This document shows positions 45,928 through 58,614 of a DNA stretch of 64,000 nt, piece by piece (position 1 is the stretch's first letter; the number at the start of each line of letters is the position of its first letter). A program made the translations under genes and the position numbers. The notes below the pieces were generated by a model. The model saw nothing but the letters and a program-made list of their open reading frames with translations. It had not been told where the DNA came from and did not search any database. Source of the stretch: Euryodendron excelsum (lineage: Eukaryota; Streptophyta; Magnoliopsida; Ericales; Pentaphylacaceae); the NCBI GenBank assembly GCA_033060915.1, contig CM065387.1, positions 44,665,001-44,729,000 of the forward strand, given 5' to 3'.

Positions 45928-47845
45928 CAGATGCCCCTTGTAGAGATCCTGATCTTCTTTTGCCCCCATCCTTGAGATGTATTTATGTTAGACAGTTTTA
46001 TTTTGTAAATTTTAGACAAAGATGGATGCTTATGATTTAGATAGTTAAATGCATGAACATGCAGAAATATTTATGGTTTACACAGCTAAGTATATGATTA
46101 GATGCATGTGATGGATGATGATGCTGTATATCTATTACATGAGTTGATATTAAACTGTATTGATGACTTTTGCTTCTACAGGGAATTACGTTCGATGTGC
46201 GCAAAACTCATGACCTTTTATTTTTTTTTTTGAAAATGCGTATACTAATTAATGGAATGACGAGGGGTGCTGTCAAACTCAATATCTTTGAAATGGTAAC
46301 TCTTTCCTTTTCGGGGGTCTAGCCTCTCCTCTAGCTCAACCTTACGTTGACAAGATGATAGCACTTCGTACCTTTCACAACCCTTTGACTACCTCCGGTT
46401 CTTTATTTCAAGGTTAGCGTATAGGATTACTGGGCTGAAACTCTCAACTCTCGGGGCTTTGGCAACAACTTACCCGACCTTTAGCAGAGCAATAAGTGGC
46501 CAGTCTTTTCAATCTAAGGAGACTTTACTTTAGGATCGTAGTGTAAGCTAGGTTATGGGGTTTTCGAAACAACGGGATATGCAGGCTCAAATTCGATGTT
46601 GTATTCTGCAGGGTTTAGATCTATACCATCCTTGTCTATTTTTTTTTTTTCAGTAGGGTTAGTATCCTTCTTTAGCTTCGGCAGTGTGTCTAACTCATTT
46701 AGATCAAGTCATCTGTTTTCAATCAGAGTGGACTTTAGTAAGGTTGTAATGTAGGCCATGGTTTTAGGTTTTTGCAAGAAAAGGTAGAGGCTCGAACCTA
46801 CTGTTTCTATTGGGCTTCTTTGTTACCTAGGATCACATTTAAATCTTCTCCTTTTTTAGAGGGAGTTGACTTTTCTTGTAACTCTTGACCTTCTAATATA
46901 ATTGTCTGACATTTACCCCTTGACTTCTGATTTTTCTATATATTTTTCAAGATAGCACAAACATGATTCTTTTCTTCTTTTTTTTTTTCATTCTTTTTTT
47001 TTCTTTGTTTATGAAACAAACATTTCTACAATCCCCTTCTCTTTCCCTTTTTTCCTAGATCTTTTCCATGACAATTCAATCTAATCCATTGCGGGCGGTG
47101 ATCCCTAGGTTAGGGTTTTCTCGAAAGAAAGGTAAATGGCTCAGCAGGTTTGACAAGGGTTGTTTCTAACTATATGAGAAGTGAAATGAGGGCCTCTCTT
47201 CAATTTGAACTAGATTGTTTGATCCATTGAGCCTTCAACATTGCCCCAGCATGATAGAGGATGGATGCCATTCATAGAGTTCTTAATTGTTGTTTGCCCC
47301 AGTGTGGGGGGACAGTCTTGGATCAGGGTTGACAAGGAATATTTCACTTTTTGCGAGGCACTAGGGGTTAAGCAAAGGGAATATAAACACTTTTTTTTCT
47401 TCTATGTGGGAAAATGAAATATGGCTCCTATTCATCTTGATAGTCTGGCCATACATCGCTTAGCTTCGGTGTCTTGCAAGTGTTACGTTTGGGTAGTTTC
47501 CTCACTCATCCTTATCCTCTCTCTTTTTTTGAAAAGCTGGTCATCTGACGAGTGGCTAATTCATGCTATCACCCCTTCCAGTTAGATTAATCCATGAAGT
47601 AGACCATGACTCTTGTGTAGGAAGCATTTACCATTCTTAAGAGAAAATAAGATGACAACAATGTAAGATAATAACATAAATTGTAATGAAAAACATAGAG
47701 GTTTTTAAAAGTGTAAACATTTATTTTAAAGATAGGAAGTAAAAGAGATGGAAAGAAAGTGAGTGAGAACACCCCTTTCTTGTACGCTTTGGAAAGAGAA
47801 ACCGTCTAGTTGGGGATGACACCCATATCCTCGATGCTTTATCCA
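45928..47845. other. Element interior, no coding seen
   Basis: Between the PMD gene end and the gag remnant, where pol would be expected in an autonomous element (minus strand). I see no RT, RNase H or integrase motif on either strand. T-runs occur near 46215, 46640, 46980 and 47390. The first few hundred bases are probably the 3'UTR of the PMD gene. Confidence 0.5.
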
Positions 47846-48630
47846 TGATTGGGATCCTTGGCCGCGGTAAGACAGGTAAAGGTTTCTCCTAGAGCTCTAA
47901 GTGAATTGACAGTGATAATGCAATTGTCAGCTTCCTCGACCCTTTTGCCTTCCTTCGCTAGCTCCTTAGTTTCTTCAATAAACCAGTTGAGTAGCTTGTC
48001 TTCTTCCAGCTTAATAGACTTGACCCGAGCTCAGGGTTTTCTGCTCTGGCATCCTGCCGTGCTCCAGTGTTCCTCAGGTGTGCATAGCGGCGAGTTCCTA
48101 TCACTAGGTTTGAATGGCTCCTGGTCAACTTTCTTGGCAGATTCATTCACGAGTTCATCTTCGGGGACTGACACTTTATCGGGCTTGTACCATGACCAGA
48201 CATGATAATGTTCCTCATCTCCCCATTCCATTTCCTCCCCATCCTCGTAATATATCTCTTGGTATGTGGCGAACCAAACCTTGTCGTTACCAAACTCCAT
48301 GATGACGTTGACGGTGTGGTCTGGTAGAGGGTCTATAGTGGCATTTGGAGGAGGGTTCATTGGTCGTAAGGCGATGATCTTGTTATCTATCAAATCTTGA
48401 ATTTTATGCTTGAGGGTTAAACAATCTTCAGTGTCATGTCCTTGGCCGCCTGAACGGTATTTACAGCTTGCTGCAGATTCGAAGTAATGAGGCAGAGGAT
48501 TGGGCGGGGGTCAAGCGGGTATAGGTTTCAGATATCTGGCCACTAGGAAACCAAAATAGGTCGTGGTTTGTGAACAAGCGAGTTTGGTAAATGTTTATTT
48601 TTTCCCCCTTGTTCGCCTAGGCTGAGGAAG
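47846..48630 (-). pseudogene. Gypsy (Tat-like) gag C-terminal fragment, broken
   Basis: Reading leftward: RYLKPIPA, a stop at 48513-48511, then PPPNPLPHYFESAASC, CKYRSGGQGHDTEDCLTLKH and KIQDLIDNKIIALRP, with DPLPDHTVNVIMEFG further on. The cysteine/histidine knuckle-like segment (C...GHDTEDC) followed by LKHKIQDLID and a PLP-H motif is typical of Tat/Ogre-like gag. Another stop falls at 48033-48031. The N-terminal gag is not recognisable upstream (48630-49740). The orientation agrees with the LTRs, primer site and polypurine tract. Confidence 0.8.
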
Positions 48631-49740
48631 TGTCGCAGATGTTTTTGAAGATTGGGAATTGGGTTTTGGTGAGGTCACAACTGGGCTGGTCGTTGAGAGA
48701 CCTTGTTGATTGGCCCTTGTCTTCTTGGCAACTCTATCTCCGTGAGCATAGAGGGATTAAGGCCCCTCTTATGGAATGATTTGAAATGTATGCAATGATT
48801 CCTTAGGATTACGTGAGAACCCTTAGAGTTTTGGTAAGCTTAATGCAATGGAGAATAAACTTTAGTGTCACTCTCAATGGGTTGATCATATGCATGAGAA
48901 TGCAGTGACTTGAGTTACTTTGGAACTCTCGTCTTGACATGGAATATTGCATACATGAACATGGATGCATAGAGTATAAGGAGAGAGAATGCAATGGTAA
49001 CGTAAACGTGCATGCATGATCAGTTAGACAAGCATTATAACACTAAGACTACAGTTATTATAACAACAAGAATAAACAAATATAGAGGAAAGTAAAAGCA
49101 GTCGCCTTTTCCTCCATGATTTTGGAAAACGGTGTGTGTGTCTTAAATTCGGCAGAGGTTCAGCTATGCATGGTGTCTATATGAGCATGTGGTTGAGGCT
49201 TTACTAATGTGTCCTAAAAAGGCTCGGTTCCCGGATCTTTAAACCTAGGCCCACTCCCCGATGTGGTGCCATGATCGGTTGGTGATCCAAGCGGGGGAAC
49301 CATCAAGAGGCCGTAGGCGAAGAAACTGACACAACATCTTGTCCACAACCAATATACCGTTCCCCTTTCTAACTAGAAGGAACAAATCAGGGTAAAGAAT
49401 ATAAGTGCATGTACAGTGCGTGTGTGATTTTTGATAGCAGAGGAAATGACCCAACAACTCCCATCCATCCTGTTCATTCAATTCATTCATGCATAGCAGT
49501 TAGTATGACATAAAACAATAATGCAAACAAAAGCCCACCTACAAAACAAAGATGCAAGAGTTAGTAACTGGATGGCAAACTTAATGCAAGATGATATGAA
49601 TGGAGTTAAAGGCATGTTTTTTGAAAACAACTTTGAAAATTTGATTTTAAAAATTAAAAGTGGATAGAATTGGACAAGTTAATTGAAGACTCTACATGGG
49701 TAAATGGTGAAGAGACATGACTATGGCCTAACCCTCTAAG
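48631..49740. other. Element leader region, no coding seen
   Basis: Between gag remnant and primer-binding site (minus-strand orientation). Short open frames are not supported. Probably the untranslated leader and eroded gag start. Confidence 0.45.
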
Positions 49741-49760
49741 TGTCCCCATTGGAGTTGCCA
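49741..49760 (-). promoter_or_regulatory. Primer-binding site of the 16.4-kb element
   Basis: On the minus strand TGGCAACTCCAATGGGGACA begins two bases after the 5' LTR end ...GCGCAACA. It opens with TGG, as primer sites do, and is not the initiator-Met type. Similar TGGCGACTCC-type sites are, as I recall, used by Tat/Ogre elements with another tRNA (perhaps Arg); a tRNA match would confirm. Confidence 0.75.
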
Positions 49761-49762
49761 AT

Positions 49763-52700
49763 TGTTGCGCCCAGATTTTTCGCACTCGAGGAATACACAC
49801 ACAAGCGGGAAACATACTTTACTCTTTCGTTAGGACTCATACTCTTAAAAAGAATGAGTGCGACTATGTTTGAACTGAAAATTGATTTGATTAAGGGCTT
49901 TTGACAAAAGATTCGGAGTTATGGAACTGGAAGTTTGAAAATAGTTATGGAATTGAAGATTTTAAAAAAAGCTATGACCGTACCTATGAGGGTTGCCTAC
50001 GTACCCCTTTTGAGGAATCGGGTCAGTCCTAGTTCAGACAAGAGTCCGATAGAAAATAAAAGGTTTGACCTGACAAAGAGTTTGCTTTGGAACTTGGAAT
50101 AGAAGATTAGAAATTAGAAATTGGAATTGAAAAGATTGGACTTTGATTTGGAAAGATAGAACTTCGAAGAAGAATTTGGACTTGTTTTAGAAAGATTGAG
50201 ATTTAGGAAACGTAGACTTAAGAAAGATAGAGTTTAGGAGAGACCTGAGATTAAAAAATATTTGACTTGACTTGGAAGGGATTTAGAAAAGAATTGACTT
50301 AAATGTTGAACTTGAAAGATTAGAAAAGTTTGAATTTAGGAAAGATTGGATTTAGGAGAGGTTTGAATTAGGAAAGTTTCATTTTAAGAAAGTTTCAAAA
50401 TAGGAAAGATTCGAATTAGGAAAGTTTAAAATAGGAAAGGTTTAAAGCAGGAAAGGTTTTAAAATTGGAAAGTTTTGAATTTAGAAAGTTTTAACTTAAG
50501 AAAGTTTTGAATTTAGAAAGTTTTGGATTTGGAAAGATTTGAAATTTAGAAAGTTTAGAATTTTAGAAGGATTCGAAGTTTTAGTTTTAGAAATACTTGA
50601 AATTAGGACAAGTTTGAATTTAAGAAAGATTTAAAAACTTAGAATTTGGAAAGTTGAAATTTGGCAACGTATGGAATTAGAAAAGGTTTTGGATTTCTAT
50701 TTCCTAAAACAAAAGATTGGATTTTGTTTCCTAAAAACGGAGGGTTAAATCTAATTTCTTAAATGGGAAGATTAAATTTAGTTTCCTAAAGGGAAGATTA
50801 GATTTGGTTTCCTAAGGGGAAGATTAGATTTGGCATGGAATTGGAAGGTGAAGTTTTAGAAATCCTAGATTTGGAAGTCTATGATTTGATGTAGAAAACA
50901 AGTTTTGGAAATTGAAGTTTTTGATATAAAAAAAGAGATTTTGGAAACCTAGGTTTTAATACAAGATTGAAAATCATGTTTTACGAAAGAAAACTAGGGT
51001 TTCCTAATCATTGGCTCTAGGGCTTGACTTAGACTCCAAGGTAAAGAGTTTTTTGGAAAGTAAAAATTTTTGGAAAGGAAAATTTTTTAGAAGGAGATCC
51101 TAGTGACGAGTTTTAGAAAGCAAACTTGAGAAGAGTTTTAGAAAGGAGATTTTGGAAAGTAAAACTTTTGAGAGAGTTTTTGAAAAGAAAGGTGTTGAAA
51201 AGAAGGCTTTTTAAGAAAGGAATTTTGGAAGAGAGTTTTTGGGAAAGAGATTTAAGGAACGTTTTTAGAAATTGAATTTTGAAGATAGCTTTTTGGAAAG
51301 GAGTTAAAAAAGAAGTTTTAGAAAATAAATTTTTGAAGGGAGTTTTTAGAAAGCAATTTTTAGAAAATTACTTTGAAAAAGAGATTGGAGAGAGTTTTTA
51401 GAAAGCATATTGGAAAAGAGATTTTTAGAAAGTGAGTTTAAAAAGAGATTTTGGAGAGGATTTGAATGCGAACTTTTACAAGCCTCTAAAAATATCTCGC
51501 TTTTCAAAAACAATTCTAACCATAAGAAGATTAGAACCAATTTAGGATTGTGGTTTTGAAAACAACAAGGATTTGAAAATATGAACCATATTGGTCACTT
51601 TAAATGTAACACTTTCCTAAAACAATCCTAATCATGGGAAGGCTAGAATCACCTTAGGATTGTGATTTTGAAAATAAGTTTGAAAAAGAAAACTTAATGC
51701 AAGTTTTGAAAAGAGTTTTGAAAATAGGTTTGAAAACGAATTTTTGAGAGATGCATGACCATGATATGCACAATGCAAGTTGGGGTCGTGAACATACAAG
51801 GTTAAAGGTTTCACCACATACACGTGGTTTCCAACTAGACTAAAAGAAAGCCCCTGACACGGTGACCTTCAATAGTCTAATCTTATACATGGACTGGGGA
51901 GTCCCTTGTTTCAAGTATGCAAGAAAGGGGGGAAAGAAGATGGGGGATTAAAATAGAAGAAAACCCAATTGGGTTAGGAGAGAGAAGAGAGAGGGAGGAA
52001 TTGCATAAACATAAATAAGAAACCTACCTTGCATTTTCTTTTATTTGCTTTTCTTTATTTGCTTTCTTTACTTCGGTCTTTGCTTTGCTTTGCGCCAATC
52101 TTCAGGAGCTTCAGAGTTGCAGCACTTCAAGTCTTCAATGAAAGCTAGTATATGATTGTATGTATGCAAATGTATATGAGTATATAGAGGCTAGGGTTTG
52201 TATATGAAAACTAGGGTTTGGAAAACCTAAAGGAAACTAAGGTTTGGAAATGCTTCAAGCTCTGTATATCGAAGATGAGGGTTTTTAGGTTGAGTTTGTG
52301 GATTGTTTTCACGTTGGAAGAGGCTCTGTATTTATAGATAGAGGAGTGCACTGGCGCTTGCTACAGTGGTGCCAGGCCAAAAATTACACTAGTGGCGCTA
52401 GCCATTTAGGAAATATTTAAGGTCGGCAAGCAACCTATCTTCAGAAGATTTGGGCACCTGTACTAGTGACTACCGTGCAATTTTTGGCTTGACTTCACTA
52501 GCAGTGGCTCCGGAAGGTTTGGGAATGATTTAAAGGGCTGGGAATGGCTCGGAGGGCCGGAAAGGGACAGGAACCCTTAGAATAGTGTTCCGGGGGTAGT
52601 AGACTTGAAAAATGATGACAGGATGTGCTGAGAAGGTTGACCGAGCCATTAAGGGCAAAATGGTCAATTGGACTGAAAAACTACTAGGATAGATTTGGAA

Positions 52701-53836
52701 CGTCCCAGAAGAAGACTAGGGACTTGGAAACATCACTTAGAATGTCCTAGGAGGTTGCCGGTTTGATACCTAGAGCCGGTGTGGTTAGAATAAGTGACTA
52801 GCCCATCAGTGGTAAAACGGTCATTTTGCATTAAGTTTGCCGGAACTGACTCGGAATGATTTGAAAAGGTAATGGAAGGCTAGGTATTCTATCAAAAGCA
52901 TCCTCGGGAGGTTACCGATTTGATACCCAGAGCCAGTGTGGTTCCCGGGGTGCTCAGATACCTAAGGGCAAAATGGTCATTTTGACCGAAGGGTCTCCGA
53001 ATTGGCCCGAAATCAACTGGAAGGCACTTAATTGTGCCGGATTGTCTTTAGGACAATCTTGGAAGGGTGGACTTACCGTTCTGAGGACTTAGGTACTTTC
53101 TCAAGAAACATGCTAGAAAATGGCCCTAAGGGCAGTTTAGTCATTTTTTACCGGAGTGGGCTAGTAGGCATTGGTGTTAACTTGGGTTTTGAGTGTTTCC
53201 GTCACTCTGACAGTGGTCCCGTGACATGGGGGTTTGTTGGAAATTCCTTATATTGACCTGTTTATGAGTGTTTCCGCCACTCTGACGGTTGCGATGTTTA
53301 CGAGTATTTTCGTTACTCTAACGGTTCGTGATCATTCTAGAGACTGCCTGATCTCGGAAAGCTGCTAAGTGGACTTATCGCCTGAGGACGAGCTAGCAGG
53401 CGCCAAAGGTGGACCATTCTACCATCTCGGGGACTTGGGGTTTTGTCCCGGTCAACGGGTTTGAAGGGACTTATGTTCCAAAGAGTTTTCTCAAAAAACA
53501 TGCCGGATTGGATAGTCTTACCACCTTGAGAAATCAACTTTCTCAAAAGGCGTGCCAAATTTAATTGGAATTGGAATTGGACTTGAAATTGGATTTGAGA
53601 TTAAAACGGGGACTTGCCGTTTTTGAAAAGACATGCCCATTGGAATTGAACCGAACAATGCCTCCAAGGGCATTTTGGTCATTTTGCCTCTATTTGGACC
53701 CGGCGGGCCAGTGAAGTGATGGATTGATTGATTTAAGTTTGAAAAACTGATTTAAATTGGAATATGTCCGTATTGACTTGAACTCAAGTCTTGATGGACT
53801 GGAGACTACCGAGCGGGCAAAAATGGGGTGCTTATA
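49763..53836 (-). repeat. 5' LTR of the 16.4-kb element (4.07 kb)
   Basis: Colinear with 37465-42094 but lacking about 510 bp at 49920 (CGGAGTT|ATGGAACTGG). The minus-strand TATA box is near 52336. The right end is TATAAGCACCCC on the minus strand, so the canonical TG is mutated. Many substitutions relative to the other LTR mark the insertion as old. Confidence 0.85.
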
Positions 53837-53866
53837 GTAGGAAGAAGAAGAATGGTTCTTTGGATA
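53837..53866. repeat. Tandem duplication, copy 2, part 2 (30 bp)
   Basis: GTAGGAAGAAGAAGAATGGT TCTTTGGATA matches ATGGGAAGAAGAATATTTCT TTGGAC of copy 1 (36389-36412). It is stranded between two retroelement insertions and includes the right-hand target duplication GTAGG of the 16.4-kb element. Confidence 0.8.
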
Positions 53867-56039
53867 TGTAAGCACCCTATTTTTGCCTGCTCTGTAATTT
53901 CCAGTTAAAATAGTCAAATTCTCTCTTGGCCTTTCATTGTGCCTCTAGGCATTATTGGCAAGCTTTTTTAGACCGAGTAGTCTTCGAAACCAACTGTCAA
54001 CTTCATTAGAGTGACGGAAATACTTACAAAACTTTCAAGTTTAGCACTGGCGCTTCACAAGCAGCCCCCCACATTAAATAACCAATTTGCCTCTCGACAA
54101 TGGCATGTTTACCAAAGGACTAGCTACCTTTGAAAATTAACTCCCCACTGTTAGAGTAGCGAAAGCACTCCCAAACCTTACACTGTTCACTTTCGGCACT
54201 TGCTAGCCCACTGACGTAGAATGTCTATTATTCCCTTTGGTGTCAGATAGCCTCCCCAAGACTAAAAGATCTCTAGAGCCAATTGTCAAGACCGCTGGAG
54301 TAACAAAAGCACTCACAAACTATTAAACCGTCAAAATGAAAGAAACACTCGGAAATAGGTCAACACAGGCACACTGCAAGCAACCCGGTGTCAAAAGACC
54401 GATTACGCCTCTTGGCCATGGCATGTTTACTGATGACAAGATATCTTTAGAAACTAGCTCATCACAACTGTCAGAGTGAAAGAAATACTCGTAAACCGTG
54501 GCCAACACTAGCCCTCACTAGCCTCGATTGGTTTAAAATGACTATTTTGCCCCTAGGTAACTCGACACGTCTTTTGAGAAGCACAAGTCCTTCGAGACGG
54601 TAAGACCACCCTCAATACTATATCTAGACAGTCTGATATGTTTTAGATGCCATTTAAATCAATCCTAACCCCATTCTAGAGAATTTTGGTCAAATGATTG
54701 TTTTGCTCCTAAGCAGCCCAACGCGCCTTTCAGGTAATACACGTCCCTCAAAGTAGTAAGACCATTCAAAACTACCTCTAGGTAGTCAAGAACATCTTAG
54801 TTATTGAATAAAGTCCACTCCAATCTTATTCTGGCAAGCCTTGGTCAAAATAATCATTTTACCCTCATGTGTCTAAGCATATCTTCAAGATCACACCGGC
54901 TTTGGGAACTAAACTGGTCCCCACTAGGTCACCCCAGTAACGGTTCCTTGACCTTCCGAAGCAAGTCTCCATAGCTAACTTTCTCTTCACTTTCCTGATT
55001 AAAACGCAACGTCAAATGGTTGACGAAATGTGTAAATTAGTGAATTCCCAGAAACTTGAGCTATAGGCTTTCCATCGGTATAAGCCGATTGTCAAAACCA
55101 TCCACTGAAGGCTGTGATGGAATGGTTCCAAGAAAGGCGCTTTTCAAAAACTTGGGAAGCATGCAAAAGATGCTTTTCGTTTCCCATTTTAAATCTTGAT
55201 TCCTTGATTATAACGCGCTGTCAATTAGCTTAGCAAAATATGTAAATTAAGGAATTTGCAAAAGCCTTTCCAGAGGGCTTTCCATCGGTACAGTTTGATC
55301 AAGAAGATTGCTTCCGAAGACCACAATTGCATGGATCAAATACGGCCATTTCAGGAAATCAAGGAAGCACTTCACAGACACTTTTAAAAAGCTCATGTTC
55401 AAACTCGCTTCTCGAGACATTATCTCCACCAACTAAGATCACCTGAAACTCCTAAGTTACACCAAGTCAAAGAGAAATTGCAGGAGAACATCGCTAACAG
55501 GCCTGATTCTCCAGGATCATCCCCGGATGGCACGAATATCAAGAAAAAGTAATCATAAGAGTTCTTAGCATGTAAGCATGTGTTACGTCCATATTTTGAT
55601 CTAATCGAGACAGAAACTTAGATTGTTGTCCAAGTTAGCAAGTACAGAGAGTGCCGCGTGGCACTCTTTAAATGGCCAAGGCAAATTGCCTATAAATAGT
55701 GGCCTACCCCCCTGTATTTTCAAAAATGAAAATTTTAAAGACACTATAGAAATCAATTTAGAAAATCCGAAAATACATCCAAGTCTTCAAAACCTCAATT
55801 CTTTTGAAGATCAAGTCTCCATTTGAAGCTCCAAAGTCAAGACTCAAGAAAATGGTGGAATGAAGACTAAGGCGAATCTCTATTTATGTTTATGTCTTCC
55901 CACTCTCTCTTCTCTCTCTCAAAGCTCACTTAAGCTCTTCTCTCTGTTTAACCCATCTACCCCCCTTTCTATGCATGCTTGAAACAAGTAGGCCTCTTGG
56001 CCGTCCTCAAATCTTTAGGTTGCCTCCAAGCTCATCCTC

Positions 56040-56460
56040 AAATCTTTAGATGATCAACATAAATGACACTCTCTTGAGTGGTTTTCAAATCATCTTACAT
56101 AAAATCATACACTCACTTAAGTAATTTTCAAAATAGTTTTATATGAAATGGTACTCTCTTGAGTAGTTTTTAAAACATCTTATATAAAACCATGCACTCT
56201 CGAGTGGTTTTCAAAATGATTTCACATAATATGACACCTTCTTAAGTGATTTTCAAAACATCTTACATAAAATCATTCACTTATTTGAGTGGTTTTCAAA
56301 ATGATTTTACACAAAATGATACTCCCTTGAGTGGTTTTCAAAGTGTTTCATATAAAATCATAAACTCACTTGAGTTGTGTTTAAAATGGTAAAATAACAC
56401 TTTCTTAAGTAGTTTTCAAACTTTTTTTTTTTAACAAAAAATCATAATTTTTAAAAGTAT
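56040..56460. repeat. ~45-bp tandem repeats in the solo LTR
   Basis: About nine degenerate units of the form ACTCTCTTGAGTGGTTTTCA followed by AAATGATTTTACATAAAATC. A second family of AGGTTCAAAACCCTAGTTAA units follows at 56500-56760, and TTTCTCTCTCTAGGTT units at 56765-56905. Confidence 0.8.
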
Positions 56461-56916
56461 TCAAGTTTTGTATATAAAATAACACTTTCCAAGCCTTCCA
56501 AAGTTACTAGGTTCAAACCCTAGTTGAAAACTCCTTTTGAAAACCATTAGGTTCGAAACCCTAGTTAAATTTATCTTTAAAACCATTAGGTTCAAAACCT
56601 TAATTAAATCCGCCTTTGAAAATGGTTCAAAACGCAAGTTAAATCTATCTTTCAAAATTGCTAGGTTCAAAACCCTAGTTAAAATCATATTTGAAAATCA
56701 CTAGATTCAAAACCCTAGTTAAAACCACCTTTGAAAACCATTAGGCTCAAAACCCTAGAACCCTAATTTCTCACTCTAGGTTTTCAAAACCCTAGTTTCT
56801 CTCTCTAGGTTCCAAAATCCTAATTTCTCTCTCTAGGTTCCAGATCCCTAGTTTCTCTCTCTCTAGGTTTTCAAACTCTAGTTTCTCTCTCTAGGTTCCA
56901 AAATCTGGCCCTCTTT

Positions 56917-57285
56917 TGAACCGGTTTCAATTCCGGTTTCGTTTTCATTTTTCGTGTTCTAGGAACCAAAAAATTTTAGAACATCTCATTTTTTTTGTTT
57001 TCGAAAACAAAAAATGGGACCATCAAAAACACTATCGTTTTCATATCGTTCTCATTTTTGTATGAAAATGGTTTCAGAAACTTAGAAAACACCTTTTAAA
57101 TGGTTCCTGAAACTGGGTTGTTTTTTAAAAAATTTTCCAAAAACAAGTTTCAGAACCAGCTTACCAAACACGGTTTTGACAGAAACAATTTTTTAAACCA
57201 ATCTGCCAAACGTGGTTCCGTGAAATTTCAGAAACCAAAAATAAAAAACAAAAACTGAAACCACAACCAAACTAAGCCATCTCTT
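56917..57285. repeat. Possible MITE or hairpin insert with perfect 24-nt palindrome
   Basis: The segment differs from the flanking CTAGGTTTC-type repeats, which resume after it. It contains the perfect palindrome TTTTTTGTTTTCGAAAACAA (continuing to 57014; span 56991-57014). It ends with CTGAAACCACAACCAAACTA, whose reverse complement (TAGTTTGGTTGTGGTTTCAG) weakly resembles the start GAACCGGTTTCAATTCCGG. A foldback element is plausible but its ends are uncertain. Confidence 0.45.
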
Positions 57286-58614
57286 CTAGGTTTCTAAAAC
57301 CCTAGTTTCTCACTCTAGGTTCCTAAAACACTAGTTTTCCTAACCCTAGTTTAGTCAACCCTAGGTTAACCTAACCCTAGTTAGTAAACCTTAGGTCAAC
57401 CTAACCTTAGTTAATTAACCGTAGGTCAATTTAACCCTAGTCAACCTAACCCTAGTTAGTTAAATCTTGGTCTATCCTACTCATACAAGTAAACCCTAGT
57501 TCATCAAACCAATATTTAAGTTCCCTAGAACTTGCTTCCAATTCAAAACCATTTCTAGACTTATTTTCAAAAAATTCCAACTCACTTGAGTGTACACTAA
57601 TGCTTTCAAAAACACTTTCAATACTCTTTTGAGTTTATTTAAAAAATAATTTCAAAACTCTCTCGAGTTTGTTTCAAAAACACTTTTAAAACTCCCTTGA
57701 GTTGATTTCAAAGATATTTCAAGAACTCTCTTGAGTTTATTTTAAAATATTTTCAAAAATTCTCATGAGTTGTTTTCAAGAACACTTTCAAACTCTCTTG
57801 AGTTGACTCCAAAAAATATTTTAAAACATTTCTAAACTTGCTTTCAAAAACTTGAGTTCAAGTCTTAAAACCTTTCAAGACACCCTAGCGTCCACTTTCC
57901 AATCGTGTTGTAGCACGAATTATGACTTACCTAATTCTCGTCAAATGAGATATATAGGCAACCTAAGTGATCAGTATATCTTGTCTTTCAAGTAAACATC
58001 TTTTCAAACCCTTCTTATTATCTATTCACTTTTTAAAACTCAATTTAAATATTCTATTTTCAAAAATTATTTCAAAAACATGGATTATGCATTATTTATC
58101 TCCAGAGTGATGACAAAATTCCGTTTTCAAAACTACATAAGTGGAGATTAAGTAACCAAAGATTAGTGAGTAAATTAAGGGTGAATCGACATGTAGGTAC
58201 CGATTATCTGGCGGGTAGGATGATGATTTTAACATATCTTTCTTATACATAACTAATTCTCGAACCACAGATTTGTATTGTGAAGACCAACATGAATTCA
58301 CATTTTCAAAAGGACTTTCAAACGTTTCAAAAAGTTGCTAAAAATCATGTTTCCTAAAAACCTTCTCTGGAAGGCATTTTCAAAATAGTTTCAAGAAACT
58401 TAGGTTTGACCTTTGGATTATACTTAGTTTCAGATGACCTAACATATCTTTAATCATGTTAGGTAGCGACTCCGAACTTTTTCTAAAAATTCTTTACAAA
58501 ATCAATTTTCAAAATTAAAACCTCTATCATTCTTTTTCAAGAATGAGTTCTATATAGAAAATATTGGCCTTTTTCCGTGCCGAGAGACGCTTGGTTAAAA
58601 ATCAGGGTATGACA

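Larger units (their letters stand above)
37465..53836 (-). mobile_element. Tat/Ogre-type LTR retrotransposon, 16.4 kb, pol-less, carries antisense PMD gene
   Basis: Two long LTRs in the same orientation (37465-42094 and 49763-53836) enclose 7.67 kb. Read on the minus strand: 5' LTR, primer-binding site (49760-49741), gag remnant (48630-47846), no recognisable protease, RT or integrase, an antisense plant-mobile-domain gene (44081-45927), a polypurine tract and the 3' LTR. The target duplication is GTGGG (37460-37464) and GTAGG (53837-53841), one mismatch. The outer TG is mutated on both sides (TATAAGC at the right end, GG at the left). The tandem duplicate at 36393 shows the empty site. LTRs over 4 kb, the primer site and the extra ORF point to the Tat/Ogre lineage of Ty3/gypsy. 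Confidence 0.85.
53867..58614 (+). mobile_element. Tat/Ogre-type solo LTR, about 4.7 kb
   Basis: Starts TGTAAGCACCCTATTTTTGC and ends AAAAATCAGGGTATGACA, aligning with the LTR ends of the neighbouring element (AAAAATCTGGGCGCAACA type). Internal landmarks: TATA box TATAAATA at 55691-55698, GCATGCTTGAAACAAG near 55973, long AACCCTAGTT/TTTTCAAA low-complexity stretches, and the GTTAGGTAGCGACTCCGAAC block near 58460. There is no second LTR, primer site or coding region. Left flank GGATA; right flank TGACG, or GGGTA if the end is placed at 58604, so the target duplication is not clean. It belongs to a different subfamily from the 16.4-kb element. Confidence 0.72.

Noticed and set aside
49245..49490. 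81-residue minus-strand frame in the element leader
   Set aside because: Cys/Tyr/Leu-rich with no gag motif and no continuation into the recognisable gag fragment.
57290..57520. AACCCTAG-type repeats resembling telomere sequence
   Set aside because: Units read CTAACCCTAGTT and similar, not uniform CCCTAAA; they are part of the low-complexity stretch of the Tat LTR.
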